DNA of 64,000 nt from Sphingomonadales bacterium (GTDB lineage: Bacteria; Pseudomonadota; Alphaproteobacteria; Sphingomonadales; Sphingomonadaceae), in assembly GCA_016721875.1 (NCBI GenBank), contig JADKHG010000008.1, forward strand, positions 1-64,000, given 5' to 3'. Made by a program: the position numbers and the translations under genes. Shown in pieces: positions 8,867-18,726 of the stretch (its first letter is position 1; each line of letters starts with the position of its first letter). A model generated the notes under the pieces. It saw only the letters and a program-made list of their open reading frames with translations. It ran no database searches and was not told the origin of the DNA.

Positions 8867-9763
8867 TTACTCGACGGGCAATCCTTCGCGCTCGCGCCAG
8901 CGGGCCTTGATTGTATCCGAAGTGTCGCGGCTGCCATCATGGCTCCAGCCGGGTTCGCGGATCATATAAGACAATTTGTGTTTCCAAGGCGCGTTCCAAA
9001 CGTCCTTGGCAATACCGATCCATTCGTGGAACACGCTGTAGAGCAGGTTGAAAGTGCCAAGCTGTTTGACGATACCATAACGGATTGGCTCGTCATCGAC
9101 TTCAGCAACAAAACTGCCGAACATCCGGTCCCAGATGATGAACACGCCCGCATAGTTGGAATCGAGATAGCGCGGGTTGGTCGCGTGATGGACGCGGTGG
9201 TGGCTAGGCGTGTTCATCACCGCTTCGAACCAGCGGGGGAAACGCTTGATTGCTTCGGTGTGGAACCAGAATTGGTAAATCAGGTTCAACCCGCCGCAAA
9301 AGGCGACCATAAGTGGGTGGAAACCAACCAGCATAAGCGGCAGGCGGAATATGAAGGACAGGGCCAGCCAGCCGGTCCATGTCTGCCGCAGCGCGGTCGA
9401 CAGATTGTAATGCTGGCTTGAGTGGTGGTTCACATGGCTTGCCCAGAACCAGCGCACCCGGTGCGCGGTGCGGTGGAACCAGTAATAGGCGAGATCGTCA
9501 AGGACGAAACAGGCGATCCATGCCCACCATGTCCACGGGATGGTCGCAAGCCGGAACTGGTATACCCACAGCATCGAAGCAAAAATCGCCCCGCCTGCGA
9601 ATAAGCCAACAACACTATTGCCCAATCCGAACGACAGCGAACTCAGCGTGTCTTTGGGTTCATATTTTTCAGGTGCATTACGCCGCGCCCAGACCATTTC
9701 CACGAGGATCAGCAGGATGAAGGCTGGAACGGCGTAATCGACCGGATTGGGTAGTTCAGGCAC
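8867..9763 (-). CDS. Sterol desaturase/fatty-acid hydroxylase superfamily membrane protein
   Basis: 298-residue integral membrane di-iron oxygenase. The three histidine clusters are present: HRTAH (97-101), HVNHH (110-114) and HHRVHH (188-193), embedded between membrane helices. The superfamily hydroxylates or desaturates lipids, for example carotenoids, hopanoids or fatty acids; the substrate here is unknown. Its start overlaps the upstream 135-residue gene by 8 bases, placing it at the end of a recQ-DUF442-unknown-desaturase run. The C-terminus is a soluble, charged tail. Confidence 0.9.
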   Translation of the reverse strand: MPELPNPVDYAVPAFILLILVEMVWARRNAPEKYEPKDTLSSLSFGLGNSVVGLFAGGAIFASMLWVYQFRLATIPWTWWAWIACFVLDDLAYYWFHRTAHRVRWFWASHVNHHSSQHYNLSTALRQTWTGWLALSFIFRLPLMLVGFHPLMVAFCGGLNLIYQFWFHTEAIKRFPRWFEAVMNTPSHHRVHHATNPRYLDSNYAGVFIIWDRMFGSFVAEVDDEPIRYGIVKQLGTFNLLYSVFHEWIGIAKDVWNAPWKHKLSYMIREPGWSHDGSRDTSDTIKARWREREGLPVE

Positions 9764-10163
9764 GCACGAGCCTCCGCATACCGGCGGCCCAGATTTGCGC
9801 CGCCTCGCCCAGATTGAGTGTTACTTTTTCAGCGCCGGGCTCTCCGGTGCTAATCGTCAGAAAGCCTTGGTCGAGCCTTGTTTCCATTGCCGGATCAAGC
9901 AATCGACCCACCCAAGCTGCACCGTGGCGGCGCAATAACATTTGGTTGCCTTGCGCATCTTTCAACAGCGCACCGACGCCTGCGCGGTCGAGCGCGACTT
10001 CGGTTGCTTCGAACCCGTAAATCGCTTCATTCGCCAGCACTTTTGCATGGTCGGCATCTCGGATGCGCAAGTCGCCGCCCAGCCCCATACGGCCGGCAAG
10101 CCAAGCCACGCCGATGATCGCAATCAAAGATGCGCCCAATTTAGCAAGATCGATCCAAATCAT
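9756..10163 (-). CDS. Membrane-anchored protein of unknown function
   Basis: 135 residues: one N-terminal membrane helix (about 7-25), then a soluble alpha/beta-looking domain with LRIRDADHAKVLANEAIYGF, which resembles small sphingomonad proteins of unknown role. I do not recognise a family with a known function. The start overlaps the stop of the DUF442 gene by 4 bases (ATGA) and the end overlaps the desaturase start, so it belongs to that operon. Confidence 0.75.
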   Translation of the reverse strand: MIWIDLAKLGASLIAIIGVAWLAGRMGLGGDLRIRDADHAKVLANEAIYGFEATEVALDRAGVGALLKDAQGNQMLLRRHGAAWVGRLLDPAMETRLDQGFLTISTGEPGAEKVTLNLGEAAQIWAAGMRRLVRA

Positions 10164-10588
10164 GCTTGTGCCTTGAGCATATCCATCAGCGGACGGACCG
10201 GATTGATGTCATAGCCCGCCTTGGCCGCTATATTGGTCAGCGCATCGGGGTCACCGCCCTGGCTGGACTCGGCGAGCGCCCATAACAGGGTCGAGCGCGT
10301 GCCCGAGCGGCAATAGGCGAGCACCGGCCCATCCGCCTTTTCCAGCGCTGCGCTCATTGCCTTGACCTGCGGCTGGCTGAAACCGCTGTGGGTCACGGGA
10401 ATTGCCACATAGTCCATCCCCGCCGACCGCGCTGCGCGCTCGATGGCGTTGCCCGGGGTCTGGTCTTCGGACTCGTCCTCGGGGCGGTTGTTGATCACCA
10501 GCGTCACCCCAAGCTTTGCAGCCTCGGCAATATCTTGCTCGGTGATTTGCGGAGAAACAAAAATATCGTTGGTCAATTGACGAAACAT
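10160..10588 (-). CDS. TIGR01244/DUF442 family phosphatase-sulfurtransferase-like protein
   Basis: 142-residue protein with the DUF442 fold (related to dual-specificity phosphatases and to BLH proteins of sulfide metabolism). The active loop CRSGTRS places Cys93 and Arg98; the spacing is rhodanese-like rather than the Cx5R of true tyrosine phosphatases. The N-terminal FRQLTNDIFVSPQI and VINNRPEDE segments are typical of the family. It starts 6 bases after the recQ stop and overlaps the next gene by 4. Biochemical role unproven. Confidence 0.88.
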   Translation of the reverse strand: MFRQLTNDIFVSPQITEQDIAEAAKLGVTLVINNRPEDESEDQTPGNAIERAARSAGMDYVAIPVTHSGFSQPQVKAMSAALEKADGPVLAYCRSGTRSTLLWALAESSQGGDPDALTNIAAKAGYDINPVRPLMDMLKAQA

Positions 10589-10594
10589 CGGCGC

Positions 10595-12370
10595 CTATCC
10601 TTCCACGGCTTCCCTTAGAACAGACAGAAAGGCTTCGCCATAGGCTTCAAGCTTGCGCGCGCCTACGCCGCTGATCAAGGCAAAATCGCTGAGGTTGGCG
10701 GGGCGCCGCTCGGCCAGCTCGCGCAGCGTTGCATCGTGGAAAATCACATAGGGCGGCACACCACCTGCCTCGGCCAGTTCGCGGCGCTTGCTGCGCAACG
10801 CCTCGAACAATGGGTCATTGACCGGGTTGGCTTCGCCGCGTCGTTCCTTGCGGGTCTTGGGTGGGATGACAATATCCAGCTTCATCTCGCCTTTCAGGAT
10901 GGCGCGCGATGCCCCTGCCAGCATCAACCCGCCATGTTCGTTGGCAGTCAGATGCCCTTGTGCCTGTAAGGCTCTGGCGACCGGCTTGATCAGACGTGCC
11001 TCATCTCCCGAAACAATGCCGAACACGCTCAAATTGTCATGCCCGCGCGCCTCGATCCGTTCGTCGCTGCGGCCGGTGAGCACCTTTTCAAGATGGCCAA
11101 CGCCGAAGCTCTGCCCTGTGCGATAGACGGCGGAGAGCAGTTTCTGCGCAATTTCGGTGGCGTCAACCACGCCGGGCGCGTCCAGACAATTGTCGCAATT
11201 TCCGCACGCGGCAGGCGGGCTTTCGCCAAAATGGCGCAGCAATATCGCGCGCCGGCATGCGGGGGTTTCGACCAACGCCGATAGCGCATCGATCCGTGTT
11301 TTCTCGGCAAGCTGGCGCGCCTCGGGCTGTTCCTTCAGCCGGTCGCGCGCGATAGAGAAATCGCCGGGCGACCAGAACAGATGCGCCACCGCCGGATCGC
11401 CGTCGCGACCGGCACGCCCGCTTTCCTGATAATAGGCCTCGATCGATTTGGGGATGCCCGCATGGGCGACAAAGCGGACGTCGGGCTTGTCGATCCCCAT
11501 GCCAAAGGCAACGGTGGCGACCATCACCATATCTTCGCTGGCGACAAATTCGGCCTGCGCCGCTGCGCGTGAAGCGGGCTCCATGCCTGCGTGATAATAG
11601 CGGGTTTTGCGGCCGGTGCGCGCAATCAGCGCCGCCAGCTTCTCCGCACGGTCACGTGTTGTTGCATAAACAATGCCCGCCCCCGGCCAGCCCCGGATGG
11701 CAGAGGCAATCGCCGATCCCTTGCTGCTGGTGTTGGTGACCGCATAGCGGATATTGGGACGGTCAAAGCCCGAGACAATGGTGCCGCTGGCGGGAATGCC
11801 AAGCTGATGGGCAATGTCTTCGCGGGTGTGCGCGTCAGCTGTGGCGGTCAGTGCAAGCGAGAGGACGGGAAATTCGTCCATCAACCCGCGCAGCATCCGG
11901 TAATCGGGGCGGAAGTCATGCCCCCATTCGGACACGCAATGCGCCTCGTCGATGGCGAACAGCGCGATCTGCACCTCGCGCAACAGCCCTCGCAGATCGG
12001 CGGTGCTCGCACGTTCAGGGGCGATATACAACAGGTCAAGCTGCCCGCTGCGCAAACGCTCGACCGTTTCGGCGCGGTTGGTGTCTACAGACGTCAGCGT
12101 CGCCGCGCGGATGCCGACGGCCTCCGCAGCGCGCAACTGGTCGTGCATCAAGGCGATCAGGGGCGAAATGACGATGCAGGTGCCTTTGAGCATCACCGCC
12201 GGCAGTTGGTAACACAGCGATTTGCCCGCACCCGTCGGCATCACCGTCAAAGTGCTTTGCCCTGCCAACGTGCGGCTGACCACCTGTTCCTGCACGCCGC
12301 GAAATTCAGGGAATCCGAACACGCGGTGCAGCACGTCTACAGGTTCAAGCTGTTTTGCGTCCACGCTCAT
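10595..12370 (-). CDS. recQ: ATP-dependent DNA helicase RecQ
   Basis: 3'-5' DNA helicase of recombination and fork repair. Domains in order: DEAD/DEAH helicase (Walker A MPTGAGKS, DEAH box, WGHDFRPDY), helicase C with QESGRAGRDG, the zinc-binding RQC segment with four Cys (ending CGNCDNC), winged helix and a C-terminal HRDC domain. I start at ATG 12370, 14 residues before VFGFPEFRGVQ, as in other RecQ proteins (591 residues). In-frame ATGs at 12424 and 12463 would add 18 or 31 residues with no ribosome-binding site, so the start is uncertain. Confidence 0.94.
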   Translation of the reverse strand: MSVDAKQLEPVDVLHRVFGFPEFRGVQEQVVSRTLAGQSTLTVMPTGAGKSLCYQLPAVMLKGTCIVISPLIALMHDQLRAAEAVGIRAATLTSVDTNRAETVERLRSGQLDLLYIAPERASTADLRGLLREVQIALFAIDEAHCVSEWGHDFRPDYRMLRGLMDEFPVLSLALTATADAHTREDIAHQLGIPASGTIVSGFDRPNIRYAVTNTSSKGSAIASAIRGWPGAGIVYATTRDRAEKLAALIARTGRKTRYYHAGMEPASRAAAQAEFVASEDMVMVATVAFGMGIDKPDVRFVAHAGIPKSIEAYYQESGRAGRDGDPAVAHLFWSPGDFSIARDRLKEQPEARQLAEKTRIDALSALVETPACRRAILLRHFGESPPAACGNCDNCLDAPGVVDATEIAQKLLSAVYRTGQSFGVGHLEKVLTGRSDERIEARGHDNLSVFGIVSGDEARLIKPVARALQAQGHLTANEHGGLMLAGASRAILKGEMKLDIVIPPKTRKERRGEANPVNDPLFEALRSKRRELAEAGGVPPYVIFHDATLRELAERRPANLSDFALISGVGARKLEAYGEAFLSVLREAVEG

Positions 12371-12503
12371 CGTGCCCAGCTGTAGGCGGCAAATTTCGTC
12401 AAGGATAGAGTGCTGTCCGGCCATCGGCGACTCGCTTGTGGATAGTAGAGCGAGCTGGAACATAATAAGAACTTATGGCATGTAAAGTCCCGCCCCAGTC
12501 ATT

Positions 12504-14345
12504 CTACTCCGCAGCGACTGGCTCTTCTTCCTTCTCCGCCTGCTGGCGCGCCCACATTTCGGCGTAAAGCCCGTTTTGCGCCAATAACTGCGCATGAGTT
12601 CCGCGTTCGGCCACGCGGCCATGATCGAGCACTGCAATTTCGTCAGCATCGACAATCGTCGACAGCCGGTGTGCAATGACGATGGTGGTGCGCTGCTTTG
12701 AGACTTCGGACAATGTGTTCAGGATTTCCGCCTCGGTCCGACTGTCGAGCGCGCTGGTTGCCTCGTCCAAGATCAGCAGCGGCGGGTTTTTGAGCAGGGT
12801 GCGGGCAATCGCCACGCGTTGCTTTTCGCCGCCTGACAATTTCAGCCCGCGCTCGCCGACTTGTGTTGCATATTGCTGGGGTTGGGCGGCGATGAAACCG
12901 TGGATCTGCGCCCCGCGTGCAGCAGCTTCAATCTCGGCCTCGCTCGCACCTTCCCGGCCGTAGCCGATATTATAGCCAATGCTGTCGTTGAACAGCACGG
13001 TGTCTTGCGGAACGATGCCGATCGACGCGCGTAAGGAGGCTTGCGTCACGTCGCGGATATCTTGACCGTCGATGCGGATTGCGCCGCCGGTTACGTCGTA
13101 AAAGCGATAAAGCAGCCGCGCGATGGTCGATTTGCCTGCGCCTGATGGGCCAACTATTGCCAGCGTCTTGCCGGGATCGATACTCAAGCTCAACCCGTTC
13201 AATATCTGTCGTTCACCCTCATAGCCGAAGGTGACATTGTCAAATTCGACAGCACCACCCGCCACCGAGAGCGAAGTCGCGTTCGGCTTATCGGTGATTT
13301 CGGGGGCGGTATCGAGCAGGTCGAACATCGCCGCCATGTCGATGATTCCCTGACGGATCGTCCGATAGACCATTCCCAGCATGTCGAGCGGGCGGAACAG
13401 CTGCATCAACAGGGCATTCACTGTCACCACATCACCTGTACTGAACCGCCCTTGCGACCAGCCCCAGACGGTGAAGCCCATTGCCCCTGCCATCAACAGG
13501 TTGGTGATGAACGATTGGCCGATGTTCAGCCAGGCAAGCGAGTTTTCGGATTTGACCGCGGCAACTGCATAGCGCCGCGCAACCTTGCCATAATAGTCCG
13601 CCTCGCGCGCCTCGGCATTGAAATATTTGACGGTCTCATAATTGAGCAGACTGTCCACCGAACGTGCGACGGTCGCGGTGTCGAGCTCGTTCATTTCGGC
13701 GCGTAACGCGTTGCGCCATTCGGTCACCCGTTGCGTGAAAAACAGGTACAGGCCGATGATCATCACCGTCGGCACCACCAGCCACCAGCCCGCCTTGATC
13801 CAGAAATAGCTGAGCACCAGCGCCATTTCGATCACCGTCGGACCGATGTTGAACAGCATGAAATAGAGCATGACATCGATGCTCTTGGTGCCGCGCTCGA
13901 TCACCTTGGTGACGGCACCGGTCCGCCGGTTCATGTGGAAGCGCATCGACAGCTGGTGCAAATGGGCAAAGACATGTTCAGCGAGTCGCCGTGTGGCCTC
14001 TTGGCCGACGCGCTCGAAAACCGTGTTGCGCAGATTGTCCGACAGCACCCCGCCAAAGCGCGATCCGGCATAGGCGACGACCAGTCCTATCGCCAGCCAG
14101 ACCCCGCTTTGCATCCCCGGTGCCATGCGATCGATCGCCCAGCCATAGAGCAAGGCAGAGAGGAAACCGACGCCCTTCGACGCCAGCACCAGCGCCATGG
14201 AAAGCATGATCCGCCAGCGCAGCCCCGGCATGTCGCTGGGCCACAGATAGGGGACGAAGCGACGGAAGGTCTCGACAAAGCCGGCCTCGTCCTGCGGATC
14301 ATCGCCGCTTTTTGTGTTTTGCCCCAGATGCTGCATCGCGCCCAT
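12504..14345 (-). CDS. Atm1-type ABC exporter (fused permease and ATPase)
   Basis: 613-residue half-transporter with six membrane helices (about residues 40-330) and a C-terminal ATPase: Walker A GPSGAGKST, Q-loop IGIVPQDTVLFND, signature LSGGEKQR, Walker B LLILDEATSALD and the switch His in IAHRLST. The RFxMNRRTGAVTKVIERGTKSID segment is diagnostic of the Atm1/HMT1 family, which exports glutathione persulfide or glutathione-metal conjugates and supports iron-sulfur and heavy-metal homeostasis. The gene lies 133 bases upstream of the recQ start used here, on the same strand, and 19 bases downstream of a TonB receptor gene. Confidence 0.92.
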   Translation of the reverse strand: MGAMQHLGQNTKSGDDPQDEAGFVETFRRFVPYLWPSDMPGLRWRIMLSMALVLASKGVGFLSALLYGWAIDRMAPGMQSGVWLAIGLVVAYAGSRFGGVLSDNLRNTVFERVGQEATRRLAEHVFAHLHQLSMRFHMNRRTGAVTKVIERGTKSIDVMLYFMLFNIGPTVIEMALVLSYFWIKAGWWLVVPTVMIIGLYLFFTQRVTEWRNALRAEMNELDTATVARSVDSLLNYETVKYFNAEAREADYYGKVARRYAVAAVKSENSLAWLNIGQSFITNLLMAGAMGFTVWGWSQGRFSTGDVVTVNALLMQLFRPLDMLGMVYRTIRQGIIDMAAMFDLLDTAPEITDKPNATSLSVAGGAVEFDNVTFGYEGERQILNGLSLSIDPGKTLAIVGPSGAGKSTIARLLYRFYDVTGGAIRIDGQDIRDVTQASLRASIGIVPQDTVLFNDSIGYNIGYGREGASEAEIEAAARGAQIHGFIAAQPQQYATQVGERGLKLSGGEKQRVAIARTLLKNPPLLILDEATSALDSRTEAEILNTLSEVSKQRTTIVIAHRLSTIVDADEIAVLDHGRVAERGTHAQLLAQNGLYAEMWARQQAEKEEEPVAAE

Positions 14346-14364
14346 ATAGGGGCACGATGCCCAA

Positions 14365-16467
14365 TCAGAAAGTGCCGCTGACGTTAAGCCTGTAAATCAG
14401 CCCATATTTGTTCGTGCCGGTGTGGGTGAAATCGACCGGACCGTCGCGCCGGTCGACATAGAAAACCTCGTCATAGCCCTCGGTCTGGCCCGCTAGATTG
14501 TAAACTTGCGCGCGCAATTTGAGGCCAAATATGTCCTTATGCTCGACGAAAACTCCCATCATAGGCCCCGTGCGATATTCACGGCTGTAATAGTCGAGAC
14601 GGTAGAAGCCATAGTCGCTGCTATCATCTGCAGAGCCGCCCCAGGCCCAGTTGGAGCCCGGAATATCCTGACGGAACTCGACATTCCAGCCAACCCGTCC
14701 GCGATTGCTGATCGGGCGTTTTTCACCGGTCAGCGGGTCGCGCAAAGACACTGTCTGCAAGGCGAGGCCCGCATCCAGCTTTGCCCCTTTGAAACCGATG
14801 CTGTCGAGCAGGAAGCTGGAATTGACTTCGCCGCGCAGGCGCTTCGCGCTTTTCAGGTTTCCGGGGGCTTCTTCGGTCGCACTGAGCGGGATTTGGTCGA
14901 CAATATCGCTGATCGCTTCCGCATCGATTTTCAGCTTGATTGATCCCACCTTGCCCAGTGAACGGTTGGCTTCAAAATTGAGCAACCAGCTTTGCGGCGG
15001 CACCAGCAAAGGGTTGCCTGCATTGCTGTTGCTGTTGCGGACATCGACCGAAGCCAGAAAGTCGAAGAAACTCAGCTGCAACACCTTGCGCTGCAATTTG
15101 GTGCTGATGTCAAGATTGGGTGCGGCCTTCCAAGCAAGCGACAACGATCCTTTTGGGCGCCAGAATTCACGGGTGATACCATTCAGGCCGCTGACCCCCA
15201 GACGGCTATATTCGCCGCCCAAAGTCGCCTGCAATGTCAGATTGGCGGCAATTGGTCGTCCGTAGGACAGGATCACCTGTCCGCGTTTCTCCTCGACTTT
15301 CGCAGTCGCATTGGGCAACGGAACGGGATGGAACATGCCGACATTGTCCATCTGGAAAAATTCGGATTCAGCATCAAGATAGTTATACGCCGCTTCGGCA
15401 GAAATCTGCCAATCGGTCTTGCCCGCTTTCCAGCGATATTCGGCGCGACCCACACTTTCGCCTTCGTCGATCACCTGGTTGAATATCTGTCCGCTGGACT
15501 GCGATCCATCGACCGGATCGGCGCGGAACAGATTTTTGAAGGGGCTATGTTCAAAGCGGTGAAAACCGATCAGTTTCAGCCGACCGCCGCCAAGGGCAAA
15601 GTCATAATCTGCGCCAAGTTCGAAATTCCATTCATCTTCTGAATCGCGGCGCAACTCTGCAATATCGGCAAAGCCGCTCTCATGTTTCAGATAATCGGAC
15701 TTGCGACGAAATTCGAAAAATTCGAGCGCGGCGTTGGCATTGAGGATGGAGCCGCCGTCACTTTTAAGCGTGTAGGTACCGGCCAAGCGTGGCCGATCAC
15801 CGTTGAACTGGCCGCGCGTATCGCGGGTAAATAACAACTGTCCGGACGCATTGCGGCCAATTTCCTCACCCCAGCCACCGCCGCGAAAGCCGTTATTGTT
15901 GTTGATGCCGAGCGTGAAGTCGCCTTTGCCCAGTTTGCCTGACAAATTGACTTCACCGCTGAGCCAGAATGTATCAACCCGCTTCCGAAACTGCGGCTTC
16001 CACGCGAAATTGCCTTGCAGTGAATCAGCCTTGGTAACGACATTGAGGACCTGGCCGTTCAAACCCGAAATATCGAGCTTTGCGCCATCGACGATTTCAA
16101 GACGCACCACCGATGACGCTGCAATGCGGGCCAGCGCTGTTTCGGCATCGTTGCTTTTGCCGGTGATACGCTGACCATTGATCAGCACATTCTGGCTGGC
16201 TTCGCCCAAACCGCGATCGCCGCTGACCTGACTGATCTGAAAACCCGGAATTTGCCCCGCCATGTCGAGCGCGGTGCGCGGTGCGAAGCGGGCGAACTGA
16301 GCGACATCATAGATGCGGCGATCATTTTCGATTGTGGGCTCGAGGTTCGCTTGCACCACCGGCGTGGTCGACGCTTCGGTGTCGGCCATCGCCATCGCTG
16401 GAGTTGCAATCCAAATCGAACCAACGAGCGTCAGGCCCGCCTTGAGCGTCTTGTTTGAAACCGGCAC
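14365..16467 (-). CDS. TonB-dependent outer-membrane receptor
   Basis: 700 residues: signal peptide ending near residue 28 (PAMAMA), a plug domain (about 50-150, with LINGQRITGKSND and VVRLEIVDGAKLDISG), then a 22-strand-type barrel ending in NVSGTF with a C-terminal aromatic residue. It imports a ligand across the outer membrane using TonB energy; nothing in the sequence fixes the ligand. The start is GTG at 16467, preceded by GGGAGG with 7-base spacing. The upstream gap 16468-16591 must hold its promoter. Confidence 0.9.
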   Translation of the reverse strand: MPVSNKTLKAGLTLVGSIWIATPAMAMADTEASTTPVVQANLEPTIENDRRIYDVAQFARFAPRTALDMAGQIPGFQISQVSGDRGLGEASQNVLINGQRITGKSNDAETALARIAASSVVRLEIVDGAKLDISGLNGQVLNVVTKADSLQGNFAWKPQFRKRVDTFWLSGEVNLSGKLGKGDFTLGINNNNGFRGGGWGEEIGRNASGQLLFTRDTRGQFNGDRPRLAGTYTLKSDGGSILNANAALEFFEFRRKSDYLKHESGFADIAELRRDSEDEWNFELGADYDFALGGGRLKLIGFHRFEHSPFKNLFRADPVDGSQSSGQIFNQVIDEGESVGRAEYRWKAGKTDWQISAEAAYNYLDAESEFFQMDNVGMFHPVPLPNATAKVEEKRGQVILSYGRPIAANLTLQATLGGEYSRLGVSGLNGITREFWRPKGSLSLAWKAAPNLDISTKLQRKVLQLSFFDFLASVDVRNSNSNAGNPLLVPPQSWLLNFEANRSLGKVGSIKLKIDAEAISDIVDQIPLSATEEAPGNLKSAKRLRGEVNSSFLLDSIGFKGAKLDAGLALQTVSLRDPLTGEKRPISNRGRVGWNVEFRQDIPGSNWAWGGSADDSSDYGFYRLDYYSREYRTGPMMGVFVEHKDIFGLKLRAQVYNLAGQTEGYDEVFYVDRRDGPVDFTHTGTNKYGLIYRLNVSGTF

Positions 16468-16591
16468 GCAATTTCCCTCCCACGCGGCGATGATATCGCC
16501 ATTCTCTACCGGCTCCCTTAGCTAGAAGTTAGGAGGGGCTTTGCGCTGTAGGACAGTTGTAATCGATCAGTAGTGGATATCGCACGACAAA

Positions 16592-16861
16592 CTACATCCG
16601 CCCGGACATCAGCAACCAAGTCGCGAGCAGATTCATCAGCGTATAAACGCCGTAGAAGGCGGCGGCGAGCAGTGATCCGTCTTGCGCGAAGAACAGTGCG
16701 CTTAAAAGTATCCCGAATTCAAGAACATAGCTGCCCTGTTTACCCAGATAGCGGCCGAAATAAAGCTTGGTATCCTCAACAAAGGGATGGCCGGATTCGA
16801 TCACGGCCTTGTGCATCGCGAAGTTGGCTATGCCAAAGGCGAAGCACAATATGACGTACAT
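16592..16861 (-). CDS. Small membrane protein downstream of lepB
   Basis: 89 residues with two to three hydrophobic helices (about 3-20, 45-62, 65-85) and a central soluble segment HPFVEDTKLYFGRYLGKQGS. I do not recognise the family, although similar proteins sit after lepB in sphingomonads. ATG 16861 is preceded by GAGGGA and lies 13 bases after the lepB stop, so it is probably co-transcribed with lepB; an in-frame extension runs into lepB and is not used. Confidence 0.7.
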   Translation of the reverse strand: MYVILCFAFGIANFAMHKAVIESGHPFVEDTKLYFGRYLGKQGSYVLEFGILLSALFFAQDGSLLAAAFYGVYTLMNLLATWLLMSGRM

Positions 16862-16874
16862 CACCGCCGTTCCC

Positions 16875-17837
16875 TCATTTGCCCGCAGTCGCCGGAGCTG
16901 CCTTGTCGGGGCGCAGACTGCTGCCCGCCCGGCCTTCGCGCAGCGACGAAAACCAAGTCGCCGGGTTGAGCGTGGTCGAACCATCGACCGAGAAGGTGAT
17001 GATCTCCGCGCGGCCGCCGATCCGGTCCCACGACACCGGCCCACCCAGTCCATCGGGGCCAGCAACGCGGCTGTCGGCGCTGTTATCGCGGTTGTCGCCG
17101 AGCAGATAGACATGGCCCGCCGGAATTTTGACCGGCGCAATATCGTCGGCCGTGCTGCGCAGCGCATCGATCACGTCATAAGACACACCATTGGGCAGTG
17201 TTTCGCGCACGATCATGACATTGCAGTGAAGCCTGCCATCGCTGTCTCGTGACAAGGCGCCGGGAAACTCGGCTTCGGTGCAGGGGTTGTTGGCATCAAC
17301 AGGAAGGTCGCGCACCGGCTGGGTTTCCTGCTTCACGGGCTTGCCGTTCAGGAACACCTGCCCCTCGCGCAGCTCAATGGTTTCGCCGGGAAGCCCGATC
17401 ACGCGCTTGATATAATCCTGTGCTTTGCCCTCGGGCGTCAGGATGACGATGTCACCGCGTTCGGGCATTTTACCCCAAACACGGCCTTTGCTCGGCGGCA
17501 GCAGATAGGCGAAAGAATCGACTTCCTCGCCCAGCAGATAATAGCGGACCATCGCCATCGGATTGGGAATGGTCGGCGAAACATGGCTCCAGCCATAGGC
17601 ATATTTGGAAACGAACAGCCGGTCGCCTACCAGCAGCGTCGGCATCATCGAGATTGAGGGGATGTAGAAGGGCTTGGCGATGAAGCTGTGGAATGTCAGC
17701 ACCGCGATCAGCAGCCAGAACAGCCCCTTTATCTCTGACCACAAAGCAGCGAGCCATCCCGACTTCTCAGCCTGCGGCGCGGGGGCCGGTGCTTCGCCGG
17801 TATTGGAGGCAGGATTTACAGTCTCGTTTTCGCTCAT
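16875..17837 (-). CDS. lepB: Signal peptidase I
   Basis: 320-residue membrane protease that removes signal peptides from exported proteins. One membrane helix at about 38-55, then the periplasmic catalytic domain with Ser63 (SMMPTL box) and Lys144 (YIKRVIGLPGE), and the GDNRDNSADSR box. The first ~25 residues are an Ala/Pro-rich cytoplasmic extension. Its ATG overlaps the acpS stop by 4 bases. The acpS-lepB pair is conserved in alphaproteobacteria, but the usual following rnc-era genes are absent here. Confidence 0.97.
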   Translation of the reverse strand: MSENETVNPASNTGEAPAPAPQAEKSGWLAALWSEIKGLFWLLIAVLTFHSFIAKPFYIPSISMMPTLLVGDRLFVSKYAYGWSHVSPTIPNPMAMVRYYLLGEEVDSFAYLLPPSKGRVWGKMPERGDIVILTPEGKAQDYIKRVIGLPGETIELREGQVFLNGKPVKQETQPVRDLPVDANNPCTEAEFPGALSRDSDGRLHCNVMIVRETLPNGVSYDVIDALRSTADDIAPVKIPAGHVYLLGDNRDNSADSRVAGPDGLGGPVSWDRIGGRAEIITFSVDGSTTLNPATWFSSLREGRAGSSLRPDKAAPATAGK

Positions 17838-18244
17838 GGTCTCGTTTTCGGTATTGCCTCGATAATCACAAAAGCCTGCGCCCAGGGATGATCGTCGGTC
17901 AGGGTCAGATGAATCCGCGCCTCATAGCCGTCTGGAACCATTGCGTCGAGACGCGCTTTTGCCCCTCCGCTCAGCGCCAGCGTGGGTGCTCCCGACGGTG
18001 CATTGACCACGCCGATGTCCTTCATGAACACGCCGCGTTTGAAGCCGGTGCCGACGGCCTTCGAAAACGCCTCCTTTGCGGCAAAGCGTTTGGCATAGGT
18101 GCCAGCGGCCGTGAACGGGCGTCGTGCCGCCTTGGCATTTTCCACATCGGTAAAGACCCGCGCCTTGAAACGCTCGCCAAAGCGGTCGAGCGAATGCTGG
18201 ATGCGCTCGATATTGCACAGGTCGGAGCCGAGACCGATGATCAT
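17834..18244 (-). CDS. acpS: Holo-[acyl-carrier-protein] synthase
   Basis: 136-residue phosphopantetheinyl transferase that activates acyl carrier protein from coenzyme A. The metal-binding Asp8 (GLGSDLCNIERI) and Glu58 (RFAAKEAFSKAVG) are present. Overlaps lepB by 4 bases. In related genomes it directly follows pdxJ; here a glycosyltransferase and two small genes lie between them. No ribosome-binding site is obvious before the ATG. Confidence 0.95.
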   Translation of the reverse strand: MIIGLGSDLCNIERIQHSLDRFGERFKARVFTDVENAKAARRPFTAAGTYAKRFAAKEAFSKAVGTGFKRGVFMKDIGVVNAPSGAPTLALSGGAKARLDAMVPDGYEARIHLTLTDDHPWAQAFVIIEAIPKTRP

Positions 18245-18492
18245 GGCTCCGCGCCTTTCGCCGCCTGTTGATCGATTCCCCCAATCAGCAAAGGCTGCAA
18301 AAGCGTCAAAAGCGACGCATTACTATATGTATAAAAAGCAGATGATCCGCGCGCGCCGACTGATCGACCGGAGCGATCAATGAAGGGGCATAGGAAGGGC
18401 AGAGAACAGAACATGCCCCGGGTTAAAGCAGGAAAATGCCGAGTAGGAAAGCCGCAGGCGACAGCCGCCAATTTGCAAAAGCGACACCGGCT

Positions 18493-18723
18493 TTATTTGG
18501 CCTCGCCGCTTTCGGCCTCCGCTGCAAATTCTGCGGCAATTGCGACATCCGCCTTTTCCAGCGGGCTTTGCTTGCCATAGCGCTTTTCCGCGACAAGCGC
18601 TTCTGCCGCCCATGCCTTGGCGGCGTTCAGCGCTATCTTCTTGCGGTTTTCCAGCGGCTCGTTCTCGGCTTTTTCACGTTGCAGTCTTTCCTGCTCCAGA
18701 CAAAAGGCGGCAGAAATCTGCAC
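18493..18723 (-). CDS. Small Ala/Glu-rich protein of unknown function
   Basis: 76 residues, helical and charged, with a LENRKKIALNAAKAWAAEA core and no membrane segment. Start is GTG 18723, only 3 bases after the stop of the 42-residue gene upstream, which suggests translational coupling. I recall similar short proteins with an ENRxKIAxxAAKAW core in sphingomonads, but no function. Confidence rests on coding-like composition and tight spacing. Downstream, 18245-18492 holds no gene I can support. Confidence 0.55.
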   Translation of the reverse strand: MQISAAFCLEQERLQREKAENEPLENRKKIALNAAKAWAAEALVAEKRYGKQSPLEKADVAIAAEFAAEAESGEAK

Positions 18724-18726
18724 GCT

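Noticed and set aside
8246..9421. 391-codon plus-strand frame
   Set aside because: It is antisense to the GMC oxidoreductase and the sterol desaturase, both of which show complete family motifs.
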